From Oribacterium sinus (GTDB lineage Bacteria; Bacillota; Clostridia; Lachnospirales; Lachnospiraceae), in assembly GCF_014202695.1 (NCBI RefSeq), contig NZ_JACHHH010000001.1, forward strand, positions 168,739 through 232,738: a stretch of DNA of 64,000 nucleotides, written 5' to 3'. Positions 24,539 to 32,762 of this stretch are shown piece after piece. The notes beneath the pieces are model-generated. The model was not told the origin of the DNA. It saw only the letters and a list, made by a program, of their open reading frames with translations, and made no database searches. The position numbers and the translations under genes are program-made. How positions within the stretch are numbered: the first letter of the stretch is position 1; every line of letters begins with the position of its first letter.

Positions 24539-25711
24539 ATGAACGAGGAATTACGCTTAGCGCTAGACATGTTAGAGAAGGAAAAGAAAATTTCCAAGCA
24601 GGCTTTAATTGAGGCTATCGAGCTTTCATTACAAACCGCTTGCAAGAATCACTTCGGTTCCGCAGACAATGTGCACGTAAGCATGAATCCGGACACTGCA
24701 GTGTTTTCCGTATTGGCAGATAAGACAGTTGTTGAGAAGGTGGGAGACAAGTCCACAGAAATCAGCTTGGAAGAAGCCCATGAAATGGATCCTTCCTATA
24801 CCTTGGGAGATGTGGTGCAGGTGCCTATCGATTCCAAGTCCTTCAGCAGAATTGCAGCGCAGAATGCCAAGGGCGTGATTGTGCAGAAGATTCGTGAGGA
24901 AGAGAGAAAGAACCTCTTTGAAGAATATTATGCTATGAGCAAAAAGATTTTCACAGCCCTTGTGGAAAAGAATACCGGAAGAGCTCTGATTATGAACTTA
25001 GGCAAGGTGGATGGTTACCTTGCGGAAGCGGAGCAGATTCCGGGAGAGAATTTGACTCCCGGACAAAGAGCCAAGGTCTATGTGGTGGAAGTGAAGGACA
25101 GCCCCAAGGGACCAAAGCTAATGCTTTCCCGTACCCATCCGGAGTTGGTTCGTAAGCTGTTCTTTGAGGAGGTTTCCGAGCTTAGAGAAGGCATTGTGGA
25201 GATTAAGTCCATTGCCAGAGAGGCAGGATCTCGTACCAAGATGGCAGTCATTTCCAATGAAGAGGATGTGGATGCAGTAGGTGCTTGCGTAGGTCTTAAC
25301 GGAAACCGTGTAAATACCATCGTGGAAGAGCTTCGGGGAGAGAAGATTGATATTATCAACTATGATGAGAACCCGGCATACCTGATTGAGAATTCCTTAT
25401 CCCCGGCTAAGGTAATCGCGGTTATTGCGGATCCGGACAACAAGGAAGCTTTGGTCATTGTACCGGATAATCAGTTGTCTCTGGCCATCGGTAAGGAAGG
25501 ACAGAACGCAAGACTTGCGGCAAAGCTGACCAATTACAAAATTGATATTAAGTCCGAGTCTCAGGCTCAGGAACAGGGAATCTTCGATGAAATGGGAATT
25601 GATTACCATGGAGAAAGCCTGGAGGAAGAAGATTTAGGCTATGATGAGGACTATGAGGATGCTTCCTATGAAGAAGGGGAAGAGGAAGCGGAAGCTTACG
25701 AGGAAGAATAA
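24539..25711 (+). CDS. nusA: Transcription termination/antitermination factor NusA
   Basis: 390 residues. The N-terminal RNA polymerase-binding domain (about 1-130) is followed by an S1 domain, then KH1 and KH2; a KH motif is seen in AVGACVGLNGNRVNTIVEEL and another in LAIGKEGQNARLAAKLTNYK. Ends in a very acidic tail (about 355-390) instead of the proteobacterial repeats. It modulates pausing, termination and antitermination. AGAGGAG precedes the ATG. Confidence 0.97.
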   Translation: MNEELRLALDMLEKEKKISKQALIEAIELSLQTACKNHFGSADNVHVSMNPDTAVFSVLADKTVVEKVGDKSTEISLEEAHEMDPSYTLGDVVQVPIDSKSFSRIAAQNAKGVIVQKIREEERKNLFEEYYAMSKKIFTALVEKNTGRALIMNLGKVDGYLAEAEQIPGENLTPGQRAKVYVVEVKDSPKGPKLMLSRTHPELVRKLFFEEVSELREGIVEIKSIAREAGSRTKMAVISNEEDVDAVGACVGLNGNRVNTIVEELRGEKIDIINYDENPAYLIENSLSPAKVIAVIADPDNKEALVIVPDNQLSLAIGKEGQNARLAAKLTNYKIDIKSESQAQEQGIFDEMGIDYHGESLEEEDLGYDEDYEDASYEEGEEEAEAYEEE

Positions 25712-25770
25712 ATAAAAGAGAGACTTGGTTTTCGAAAAAAGGATTGGTCTTTTTCGAAAAGCATTTTCAT

Positions 25771-25797
25771 AGAACCGATAGAACCGATAGAACCGTA
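25771..25797 (+). repeat. 9-bp tandem repeat between nusA and rnpM
   Basis: Three copies of AGAACCGAT (the last AGAACCGTA) lie in the 108-bp gap after nusA. Confidence 0.85.
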
Positions 25798-25819
25798 GGG
25801 ATGTTTTCCGGGAGGGAAA

Positions 25820-26086
25820 ATGAAGGTAGAGCCACAACGAAGCTGCATAGGCTGCGGAGAAAAGAAGGACAAAAAGGACTTGCTTCGGATTGTCCGTTCT
25901 CCGGAGGGAGAATATGCCGTGGATTTGCAAGGAAGAAAAAATGGAAGAGGCGCTTATCTTTGCAAGAATCTTTCTTGCCTGGAGAAGGCTGAGAAGAAAA
26001 AGGCTTTTTTCCGTTCCTTCAAGGAAGCAATCCCCAAGGAAGACTTGGATAGACTGAGGGAGGAAATCAAAGAAATTGCAAAATAA
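25820..26086 (+). CDS. rnpM: YlxR family RNA-binding protein (RnpM)
   Basis: 88 residues. The family motif RSCIGCGEKKDKKDLLRI opens the protein, and GRGAYLC (conserved RGAYIC) follows at about residue 45. YlxR/RnpM proteins bind RNA and have been described as modulators of RNase P. The ATG follows GGGAGGG. Position between nusA and ylxQ/infB is the classical Firmicutes order, and the stop overlaps the start of the next gene. Confidence 0.92.
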   Translation: MKVEPQRSCIGCGEKKDKKDLLRIVRSPEGEYAVDLQGRKNGRGAYLCKNLSCLEKAEKKKAFFRSFKEAIPKEDLDRLREEIKEIAK

Positions 26087-26402
26087 GATATTGGGACTCT
26101 TGGGTTTGTCCATGAAGGCCGGAAAGGTCAAGGCGGGAGAGTTTTCCGTAGAAAAGTCCATTAAAGCCCATAAGGCCAAATTGGTGCTGGTGGCTGCCGA
26201 TGCTTCGGAAAATACGGAAAAAAAATTCCGACAAAGTTGTTTTTATTATCAGATTCCCATATTTTCCTTCGGAACGAAGGAGGAGCTGGGGAGAGGGATT
26301 GGAAAGGAAATGCGTTCTTCTCTGTGTATAGAGGATGAAGGCTTTGCGAAACGGATGATTGAGATTTTAGATGGAGGGAATGCGGATGTTGGAAGAGAAT
26401 AA
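26076..26402 (+). CDS. ylxQ: L7Ae-family ribosomal protein YlxQ
   Basis: 108 residues with an L7Ae/L30e/S12e fold: GLLGLSMKAGKVKAGEFSVEKSI, AKLVLVAADASENTEKK and a later FSFGTKEELGRGIGKE. Such proteins bind kink-turn RNAs. The start is a TTG at 26076 overlapping the end of rnpM by 11 nt, which suggests translational coupling. The 3' end overlaps infB by 17 nt. Confidence 0.9.
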   Translation: MQNKILGLLGLSMKAGKVKAGEFSVEKSIKAHKAKLVLVAADASENTEKKFRQSCFYYQIPIFSFGTKEELGRGIGKEMRSSLCIEDEGFAKRMIEILDGGNADVGRE

Positions 26403-29073
26403 GAAAGAAAATATTGAACAAAAAAGTGAGGAAGCTCCCGTTAAAAAGAAAAAGTTAGCGGTGGTTTTCCATTCCCAAAACTCGGTGAACCATAAAAATC
26501 ATCCTCTGGGAAGAACGCAGTTTTCCGATAAGGCAAAGGCCAAGGTAAAGAAGGAAGCAGGGAAAGAGGAGGGAGGAAAGAAATCCCCCAATGGAAGACC
26601 CCTGCCTCCCGGAACTGCAAGGGTTACTCCTTTGAAGGCTTTGAATGCTATTCAGAAAAAGCAGGAGGAAGAGGAGAAGAAGCTGGCAGAGGAGAGACTT
26701 CTTTTAGAAAAGCAGGAAGCGGAAAGAAAAGCTAGGGAAGAAGCGGCAAAGGCCAAGGAAGAAGCGGAAAAGAAGGCTTTGGCGGAAAAGGAAAGTCAGG
26801 AAAAGGCAAAGAGACCTACCATCTCCGGACTCAAACCGACTATTTCCGGAATTGCAGCTAAGCTGAGCCCTGCTAAGCCCCAGAGTAAAGAGTCTGTCGG
26901 AGAGCGTAAGAGCAGCAGCTTCGGCGCCGGAAAGCCTGCAGAAAAGCGCTTTGCACCGGGAGGAAGAAGTGACAGCAGAGGAGAGGGAAGAAAGGATGGA
27001 GATTCCAGCGGAAGACCCCGTTTCGGTGCAGCTGCGAAGAAGCCTGCTCCAAGCCTTGCTCCGGAGATTGTGGAAAAGCAAAGCAGAACCAAGCATGATG
27101 CCACAAAGCCTCAGAAGAAGGTTTACGGAAACAAGAGCTTTGAAAATGAAAAGGCCAACATTTCCCAGAAGAATCGTGCTGCCAGAAAGCAGAATAAGTA
27201 CGGCGCTACCCAGTCCTACGAGAGAGATGAGCAGGTAAAGGTAAAGAAGACCGGAAAGGGTGCATTTATTAAGCCGGAAGTGGTGAAGGTTGCGGAAGAA
27301 ACCATTAAGTCCATTACCTTACCGGAGGTAATTACCATTAAGGAATTGGCGGATAAGATGAAGCAGAAGTCTGCGGACCTTATCAAGAAGCTTTTCTTAA
27401 AGGGACAGATGGTTACCCTGAATACGGAATTAACGTATGAAGAGGCGGAAAATATTGCAGTTGAGTACGATATCCTTTGTGAAATGGAAGAGAAGGTAGA
27501 TGTTATCGCTGAGCTGGTACAGGATTCCGAAGTGGATGAAGAGAAGGATTTACAGCCCCGTCCTCCTGTAGTAGCGGTTATGGGACACGTTGACCACGGT
27601 AAAACCTCTATTCTGGATGCGATTCGAAATACCAATGTGACCAGTAAGGAGCATGGCGGAATTACCCAGTCTATCGGTGCTTATCAGGTAACGGTAAAGG
27701 TTAACGACGAAGACAGAGTGATAACCTTCTTGGATACTCCCGGACATGAAGCCTTCACTGCTATGCGTATGCGTGGAGCCCAGTCCACCGATATTGCTAT
27801 CCTGGTTGTTGCAGCAGATGACGGCATTAAGCCCCAGACCATTGAGGCGATCAACCATGCCAAGGCGGCCAATACAGAGATTATTGTAGCCATCAATAAG
27901 ATTGATAAGCCTGCGGCAAATATTGACAAGGTAAAGCAGGAATTAATGACCTATGATTTGGTGGCGGAGGATTACGGCGGAACCACCATTTGCTGCCCTG
28001 TTTCTGCAAAAACCGGAGAAGGACTGGAAAGTCTTTTGGAAAATATTGCTTTACAGGCGGATGTGCTGGAATTAAAGGCGAATCCAAACCGTAAGGCCTA
28101 CGGTGTTGTAATCGAGGCGGAGCTGGACAAGGGAAGAGGTTCCGTAGCCCGTCTTTTGGTGCAAAAGGGTACCCTGCATATCGGAGATGTGGTGGCTGTA
28201 GGATCTGCCTTCGGTAAGGTTCGTGCCATGATTGACGACAAAGGAAAGAGAATCAAGAAGGCAACACCTTCCATGCCTGTAGAGATTTTAGGATTGAACT
28301 CCGTGCCTAATGCGGGAGAAATTTTCCAGGTGAAGGACAACGAGAAGGAAGCCAAGGCTTATGCGGATACCTTTGTTAGTGAAGGAAAGCAGAAGATGGT
28401 GGAGGATTCCCGTAAGAAGGTTAGCTTAGATGCCCTCTTTGACCAGATTAAGGCCGGAGAGCTGAAGGATCTTCCGATTGTCATCAAGGCGGATGTACAG
28501 GGATCTGTGGAAGCGGTTCGTGATTCCTTACAGAAGATTGAAAATGCGGAAGTTCAGGTGAAGGTGATTCATGCCGGTGTTGGTGCCATCAATGAGTCTG
28601 ATATTAACCTGGCTATTGCTTCAAATGCCATCGTCATCGGATTTGACGTTAAGCCGGATCCAACCGCAAGAGATATTGCCGAGCGGGAAAATGTAGACGT
28701 AAGACTTTACAATGTCATTTATAAGGCTATTGAAGATATTGAGCTTGCCATGAAGGGAATGCTGGCTCCTGTTTATGAGGAAAAGGTTATCGGTCATGCG
28801 GAGGTTCGTATGATCTTTAAGTCCTCCGGAGTTGGTGTTATTGCCGGTTCTTTCGTTCTGGACGGAAAGGTACAAAGAGGTGCCAAGGTTCGTTTGACCA
28901 GAGGCGGAGAGCAGTTATATGATGGAACCATTGCTTCCGTAAGACATTTTAAGGATGACGTAAAGGAAGTGGGAACCAAGCAGGAATGCGGTATTGTATT
29001 AGAAGACTTTACCGATATTCAGGAATTGGATCAGTTGGAAGTTTACGTTATGGAAGAAGTAAAACAGAGATAA
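26386..29073 (+). CDS. infB: Translation initiation factor IF-2
   Basis: 895 residues. GTPase that places fMet-tRNA on the 30S subunit. The N-terminal ~320 residues are Lys/Glu/Ala-rich low complexity. The IF2_N motif then leads to the G domain: [14 protein letters not shown] (G1, about residue 405), DTPGHEAFT (G3) and NKIDKP (G4). EF-Tu-like domain II, IF2 domain 3 and the C-terminal domain follow. ATG 26386 is preferred: GGAGG lies 8 nt upstream, while ATGs at 26371 and 26380 are within or too near that site. Confidence 0.96.
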   Translation: MLEENKKENIEQKSEEAPVKKKKLAVVFHSQNSVNHKNHPLGRTQFSDKAKAKVKKEAGKEEGGKKSPNGRPLPPGTARVTPLKALNAIQKKQEEEEKKLAEERLLLEKQEAERKAREEAAKAKEEAEKKALAEKESQEKAKRPTISGLKPTISGIAAKLSPAKPQSKESVGERKSSSFGAGKPAEKRFAPGGRSDSRGEGRKDGDSSGRPRFGAAAKKPAPSLAPEIVEKQSRTKHDATKPQKKVYGNKSFENEKANISQKNRAARKQNKYGATQSYERDEQVKVKKTGKGAFIKPEVVKVAEETIKSITLPEVITIKELADKMKQKSADLIKKLFLKGQMVTLNTELTYEEAENIAVEYDILCEMEEKVDVIAELVQDSEVDEEKDLQPRPPVVAVMGHVDHGKTSILDAIRNTNVTSKEHGGITQSIGAYQVTVKVNDEDRVITFLDTPGHEAFTAMRMRGAQSTDIAILVVAADDGIKPQTIEAINHAKAANTEIIVAINKIDKPAANIDKVKQELMTYDLVAEDYGGTTICCPVSAKTGEGLESLLENIALQADVLELKANPNRKAYGVVIEAELDKGRGSVARLLVQKGTLHIGDVVAVGSAFGKVRAMIDDKGKRIKKATPSMPVEILGLNSVPNAGEIFQVKDNEKEAKAYADTFVSEGKQKMVEDSRKKVSLDALFDQIKAGELKDLPIVIKADVQGSVEAVRDSLQKIENAEVQVKVIHAGVGAINESDINLAIASNAIVIGFDVKPDPTARDIAERENVDVRLYNVIYKAIEDIELAMKGMLAPVYEEKVIGHAEVRMIFKSSGVGVIAGSFVLDGKVQRGAKVRLTRGGEQLYDGTIASVRHFKDDVKEVGTKQECGIVLEDFTDIQELDQLEVYVMEEVKQR

Positions 29074-29079
29074 GAGGGA

Positions 29080-29098
29080 GGGGAGCCGAAGGCTCCCC
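29080..29098 (+). terminator. Hairpin between infB and rbfA
   Basis: GGGGAGCC-GAA-GGCTCCCC, with a T run about 11 nt after the stem. Probably partial termination or an mRNA processing/stability element inside the operon. Confidence 0.5.
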
Positions 29099-29136
29099 TG
29101 TTCCTACTTTTTTAGGAAAGTATAAAGAGGTAAAAA

Positions 29137-29553
29137 GTGAAAAAACTGAGCTTTAAGAACCAAAGAAGAAATGAGGATGTGAGAAGGTGTCTTTCTCTTT
29201 TGATTCGGGAAGAGGTAAAGGATAGCAGGGTTTCTCCCTTCTGTGACGTTACCGGTGTGGACCTTACTCCGGATTTACAATACTGTAAGGTCTTTGTTTC
29301 CTGCCTTGGCAGTGAAGAGGAGCTGGGAAAAACCATTGAGGGATTAAAGGCTGCCGGGGGATTTTTACGAAGAGAATTGGCCGGGAGTCTTAATTTAAGA
29401 CATACGCCGGAACTGCAATTTATTGCGGATCACTCCGTGGAATACGGTTCCAGAATGGATGCTTTGATATCTCAGGTTAGCAAAGAAGATAAGGAAAGAG
29501 CTGTGGGGGAAGTAGTAAATCAGGATAATCGCTATAAAGAGGAGGAAGAATGA
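29137..29553 (+). CDS. rbfA: Ribosome-binding factor A
   Basis: 138 residues, KH-like cold-shock 30S maturation factor. The N-terminal RNEDVRRCLSLLIREEVKDSR and then SPFCDVTGVDLTPDLQYCKVFVS are family hallmarks; TPELQFIADHSVEYGSRMDALI is the C-terminal helix region. GTG start with AAAGAGG upstream. Its stop overlaps the nrnA start (ATGA). Confidence 0.94.
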   Translation: MKKLSFKNQRRNEDVRRCLSLLIREEVKDSRVSPFCDVTGVDLTPDLQYCKVFVSCLGSEEELGKTIEGLKAAGGFLRRELAGSLNLRHTPELQFIADHSVEYGSRMDALISQVSKEDKERAVGEVVNQDNRYKEEEE

Positions 29554-30542
29554 GAGACAAGCTGGAGGAATTATTAGCTTCTTCCCAACGGATTTGTCTA
29601 CTGGGACATACCCGCCCGGACGGAGATTGCCTGGGCTCTACTCTGGGCTGGAAGAATTATTTAAAGAATCGCTATCCGGAGAAGGAAGTACAGGTTTATT
29701 TGATGGAAGCCCATGAGAAATTTTCCTATCTTCCCGGTTTTTCCGACATTCGCCACGACGTGCCAAAGGAAAGTTATGACCTGGCTCTGATTTGCGATTG
29801 CGGAGCTTATGAAAGACTGGGAGAGTTCGGCTCTTTGGCAAAGTCTGCAAAAAACTGTTATGTGGTGGACCATCATGTAACAAGTAGTGGGGAGGATTTT
29901 CCTTTTCATACTATTTTACCCGATGCCTCCAGTACCTGCGAGGTGAGCTTTGATCTGATGGAAGAAGAGTTTTTCGATAAGGCGGTGGCTACCTGCATTT
30001 ATACCGGCTTAATCCATGATACCGGAGTTTTTAAGTATAACTGTACTTCTCAGCATACCATGGAGATTGCAGGAAAATGCATAGCCCGGGGAATTCCTTT
30101 TTCCTACATCATTGATGACAGCTTCTATATGAAGTCTGTGGATCAGCAGAAAATGACGGGGAAGGTCTTGCAGGATGCAAAGCTTTATTGTGAGGATAGA
30201 ATCCTGGCTTCTTCTCTGAGCCTTAAGGATATGCGTTCCTTTAATCTGGAACAAAAAGACCTGGACATGGTGGTCAGTATCCTTCGGGAAACCAGAGATG
30301 TGGATGGGGTGATTTTCCTCTATGAGGTAGGGAATCAGCTGTATAAGGTGAGCCTACGTTCCAACAACAATGCCTTTGATGTTTCACAAGTGGCGGCCTT
30401 CTTTTCCGGCGGGGGACATAAGATGGCAGCAGGTTGTAGCCTAAAGGGCAATCCGGAGCAGATTTTGGAGAAGCTTTTCGGAGAAATGAGAAAGCAGCTG
30501 GACGCAGAGGGCTTCAAAAGCAATAAAAGATGTAGAGAGTAA
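29550..30542 (+). CDS. nrnA: DHH/DHHA1 phosphoesterase (NanoRNase/pAp phosphatase)
   Basis: 330 residues. The DHH catalytic segments are GHTRPDGDCLGSTLG (about residues 19-33), ICDCG and VVDHHVTSS (DHH, about 110-118). The DHHA1 glycine-rich motif FFSGGGHKMAAGCSL lies near the C-terminus. NrnA degrades 2-5 nt RNAs and dephosphorylates pAp. ATG overlaps rbfA's stop by 4 nt, so translation is coupled. Confidence 0.93.
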   Translation: MRDKLEELLASSQRICLLGHTRPDGDCLGSTLGWKNYLKNRYPEKEVQVYLMEAHEKFSYLPGFSDIRHDVPKESYDLALICDCGAYERLGEFGSLAKSAKNCYVVDHHVTSSGEDFPFHTILPDASSTCEVSFDLMEEEFFDKAVATCIYTGLIHDTGVFKYNCTSQHTMEIAGKCIARGIPFSYIIDDSFYMKSVDQQKMTGKVLQDAKLYCEDRILASSLSLKDMRSFNLEQKDLDMVVSILRETRDVDGVIFLYEVGNQLYKVSLRSNNNAFDVSQVAAFFSGGGHKMAAGCSLKGNPEQILEKLFGEMRKQLDAEGFKSNKRCRE

Positions 30543-30544
30543 GC

Positions 30545-32134
30545 ATGGATGGAATTATTAATGTATATAAAGAAAAGGGGATGACCAGCTTCGACGTTCT
30601 TCGGGCTCTTCGAAGAATTCTGAGAGAAAAAAAGATGGGGCATACCGGCACCTTGGACCCCATGGCGGAAGGCGTGCTTTTGGTCTGTGTCGGAAAGGCT
30701 ACCAAATATGTGGATGCTTTGATGGCGAAAGAGAAGATCTATCAGGCGGAATTGACCTTAGGAATCGAAACGGATACGGAGGACAGTACCGGTAAGATTC
30801 TTTCCGAAGAAGAGGTTTCTATTTCGAAGGAGGATATTGAAAAGATTCTTCCCCGCTTTCTGGGAAAGCAGGAGCAGATTCCTCCCATGTACAGCGCAAA
30901 AAAGTTGGAAGGAAAAAAGCTTTATGAATTGGCAAGAGAAGGGAAAACGGTAGAAAGGAAGCCCAGCCAAATTGAAATCTTTGCTCTGGAAATTCTTTCC
31001 TATAATTGTCCTAAGCTTCGTTTTCGGATTCATTGCTCCAAGGGAACCTATATTCGTACCCTTTGTAAAGATATCGGGGAAGCGCTGGGAACCAAGGCCT
31101 GTATGTCTGCGCTTTTGCGAGAGCAGGTGGGCGAGTTTTCTTTAAAGGAGAGTTATAGACTGTCGGAAATTGAGAAGCTGGAAGGAGCAGGGGAAAGAGA
31201 TACATACTTGCTGCCGCCCCTTTACAGTCAAAAGGACAGCATTTTAACCTTCGGAAAGTTTGATGGTCTTCATCTAGGACACCAAAAAATATTTGAAGAG
31301 TTGTTTAAGGAAGGAAAGGCGGAGAATTTGGTACCCTCTGTTTTGTCCTTTACCACCCATCCTTCGGTTTTATTTTCCGGAGAGCGGCAGGACCTTCTTT
31401 GTACGGAGGATGAGCATTATACCCGTCTGCAAAATGCAGGATTTTCCCAGATTTTTCTTTTTCCATTAACCTTGGAAACCGCCAAGATGCCTGCGGAGAA
31501 ATTTCTGGAGGATATTCTGGTAAAGGCTTTAAAGGTAAAGCACCTTGTGGTGGGAACGGATTGCAGCTTTGGCTATAAGGGAAAAGGTGATGTGGCCTTG
31601 CTTCAGGAAAAGGCTGAGGTTTTCGGCTATAAGCTGACCGTGGTGGAGAAGGCATTAACCCGGGATGCCACCGGGAAATCCGTAGAAATTTCCAGTACCT
31701 ATATCCGGAAATGCTTGGAAGAGGGGGCTGTGGAAGAGACGGCAAGGCTTTTGGGACGGTACTATACCCTGTCCGGCACCGTGGTGCACGGAAAGAAAAT
31801 CGGGCGAAGCATCAATTTTCCCACGGCCAACATTCTCCCGAAGGAAGGAAAGCTCTGCCCCATGGAGGGGGTGTATCATACTCGTGTGCTTCTGGGGAAA
31901 GACTACTATGAGGGAATGACCAGCATAGGGAAGAATCCCAGCGTGGCGGAGAATAACCCGCTGACCATAGAAACACATATTCTGGGTTTTCAGGGAGATA
32001 TCTACGGAGAGAAGCTTCGCTTGGAATTTATCAGCTTTATTCGGGAGCAAAGACATTTTAAGGATATCGAAGAGTTGAAGAGTCAGCTGGAGAAGGATTT
32101 GGCCTTTGTGGAGGAAGAGAGCAAAAATCCTTGA
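30545..32134 (+). CDS. truB-ribF: TruB-RibF fusion: tRNA pseudouridine-55 synthase / riboflavin kinase-FMN adenylyltransferase
   Basis: 529 residues in one open frame. Residues 1 to about 225 are TruB: GIINVYKEKGMTSFDVL, the catalytic Asp in HTGTLDPMAEGVL, then KGTYIRTLCKDIG. Residues from about 230 are RibF: FAD synthetase part with FGKFDGLHLGHQKIF (family GNFDGVHLGH, here K for N) and VGTDCSFGYKGKGD, then the flavokinase part GRSINFPTANI and IETHILGFQGDIYG. In relatives these are two adjacent genes. The linker (LLPPLYSQKDSI) is short, with no stop and no internal start or ribosome site of note, so a true fusion protein is likely. nrnA is 2 nt upstream. Confidence 0.9.
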   Translation: MDGIINVYKEKGMTSFDVLRALRRILREKKMGHTGTLDPMAEGVLLVCVGKATKYVDALMAKEKIYQAELTLGIETDTEDSTGKILSEEEVSISKEDIEKILPRFLGKQEQIPPMYSAKKLEGKKLYELAREGKTVERKPSQIEIFALEILSYNCPKLRFRIHCSKGTYIRTLCKDIGEALGTKACMSALLREQVGEFSLKESYRLSEIEKLEGAGERDTYLLPPLYSQKDSILTFGKFDGLHLGHQKIFEELFKEGKAENLVPSVLSFTTHPSVLFSGERQDLLCTEDEHYTRLQNAGFSQIFLFPLTLETAKMPAEKFLEDILVKALKVKHLVVGTDCSFGYKGKGDVALLQEKAEVFGYKLTVVEKALTRDATGKSVEISSTYIRKCLEEGAVEETARLLGRYYTLSGTVVHGKKIGRSINFPTANILPKEGKLCPMEGVYHTRVLLGKDYYEGMTSIGKNPSVAENNPLTIETHILGFQGDIYGEKLRLEFISFIREQRHFKDIEELKSQLEKDLAFVEEESKNP

Positions 32135-32224
32135 CGAAAGCCGGAAATTCGCGTATTATAGTCTGGCATTTATGGACTGATTTTGGAGAAGAAGAAAAGT
32201 TATCATAAAATGCACAGCACTTCG

Positions 32225-32271
32225 CGTTAGGCCTAGGAAGGCGATTTCCTAACGCCTTCCTCAGTCTAACG
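32225..32271 (+). promoter_or_regulatory. Hairpin leader of rpsO (candidate S15 autoregulatory site)
   Basis: CGTTAG...GGAAGGCG / CGCCTTCC...CTAACG forms a long interrupted stem 40 nt before the rpsO start. Bacterial S15 genes are often autoregulated through leader structures, which is the basis for the suggestion. No direct motif match could be tested. Confidence 0.5.
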
Positions 32272-32310
32272 TGTGTTAACGCAAGAAATTGCTAAAAAAA
32301 GGAGAATCAA

Positions 32311-32577
32311 ATGATTACAAGAGAGAAAAAAGCAGAGTTGGTAGCGAAGTACGGAAGAAAGCCCGGAGACACCGGATCTCCTGAAGTACAGGTAGCGATT
32401 CTTACAGAGAGAATCGTTGAGCTTACCGAGCACTTAAAGAGCAATCCTAAGGATCACCACAGTAGAAGAGGACTTCTGATGATGGTAGGTCAGAGAAGAG
32501 GTCTTTTAGACTACTTAAAGAAGACCGACTTAGAGGGTTACAGAAGCTTAATCGAGAAGTTAGGCATCAGAAAGTAA
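32311..32577 (+). CDS. rpsO: 30S ribosomal protein S15
   Basis: 88 residues, the usual length. The family core is clear: [38 protein letters not shown] and the C-terminal [15 protein letters not shown]. It binds 16S rRNA helices 20-22 and nucleates the platform. AAAAGGAG precedes the ATG. rpsO-pnp adjacency is conserved; here a terminator and a new promoter lie between them. Confidence 0.98.
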   Translation: MITREKKAELVAKYGRKPGDTGSPEVQVAILTERIVELTEHLKSNPKDHHSRRGLLMMVGQRRGLLDYLKKTDLEGYRSLIEKLGIRK

Positions 32578-32586
32578 GAAGAATCA

Positions 32587-32619
32587 GGGTGGAAAAGCAT
32601 GGCTTTTCTACCCTTTTTT
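32587..32619 (+). terminator. Terminator after rpsO
   Basis: GGGTGGAAAAGC-ATG-GCTTTTCTACCC followed by six T residues. Confidence 0.85.
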
Positions 32620-32620
32620 A

Positions 32621-32649
32621 CTGTTCATTTTCTCATTTTCCTGTATAAT
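32621..32649 (+). promoter_or_regulatory. Promoter of pnp
   Basis: Perfect -10 TATAAT at 32644-32649 with a weak -35-like CTGTTC 17 bp upstream, placed between the rpsO terminator and the pnp leader hairpin. Confidence 0.55.
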
Positions 32650-32669
32650 AGGAATCTATGACAAAAGCT

Positions 32670-32745
32670 ATCCGGAAGGTAGTCCGAGATCACTGAAGAG
32701 GCGGTGAACCTCACAGTTTCTTCAGTGGCTTTGGATCTTCCGGAT
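32670..32745 (+). promoter_or_regulatory. Long hairpin in the pnp 5' leader
   Basis: ATCCGGAAG / CTTCCGGAT outer stem and CACTGAAGA / TCTTCAGTG inner stem, ending 17 nt before the start codon. A long leader hairpin is the site of RNase III/PNPase autoregulation in enterobacteria; a similar control here is inference. Confidence 0.6.
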
Positions 32746-32762
32746 TAAACAAAGGAGGATTT

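Noticed and set aside
24539-25711. Several antisense open frames over nusA, pnp and other genes
   Set aside because: They mirror codon bias of the real genes on the opposite strand and have no start signals or recognisable motifs.
26704-27104. Long minus-strand open frames opposite infB
   Set aside because: They lie opposite the low-complexity Lys/Glu/Ala region of infB, lack ribosome sites and have Ser/Leu-rich nonsense composition.
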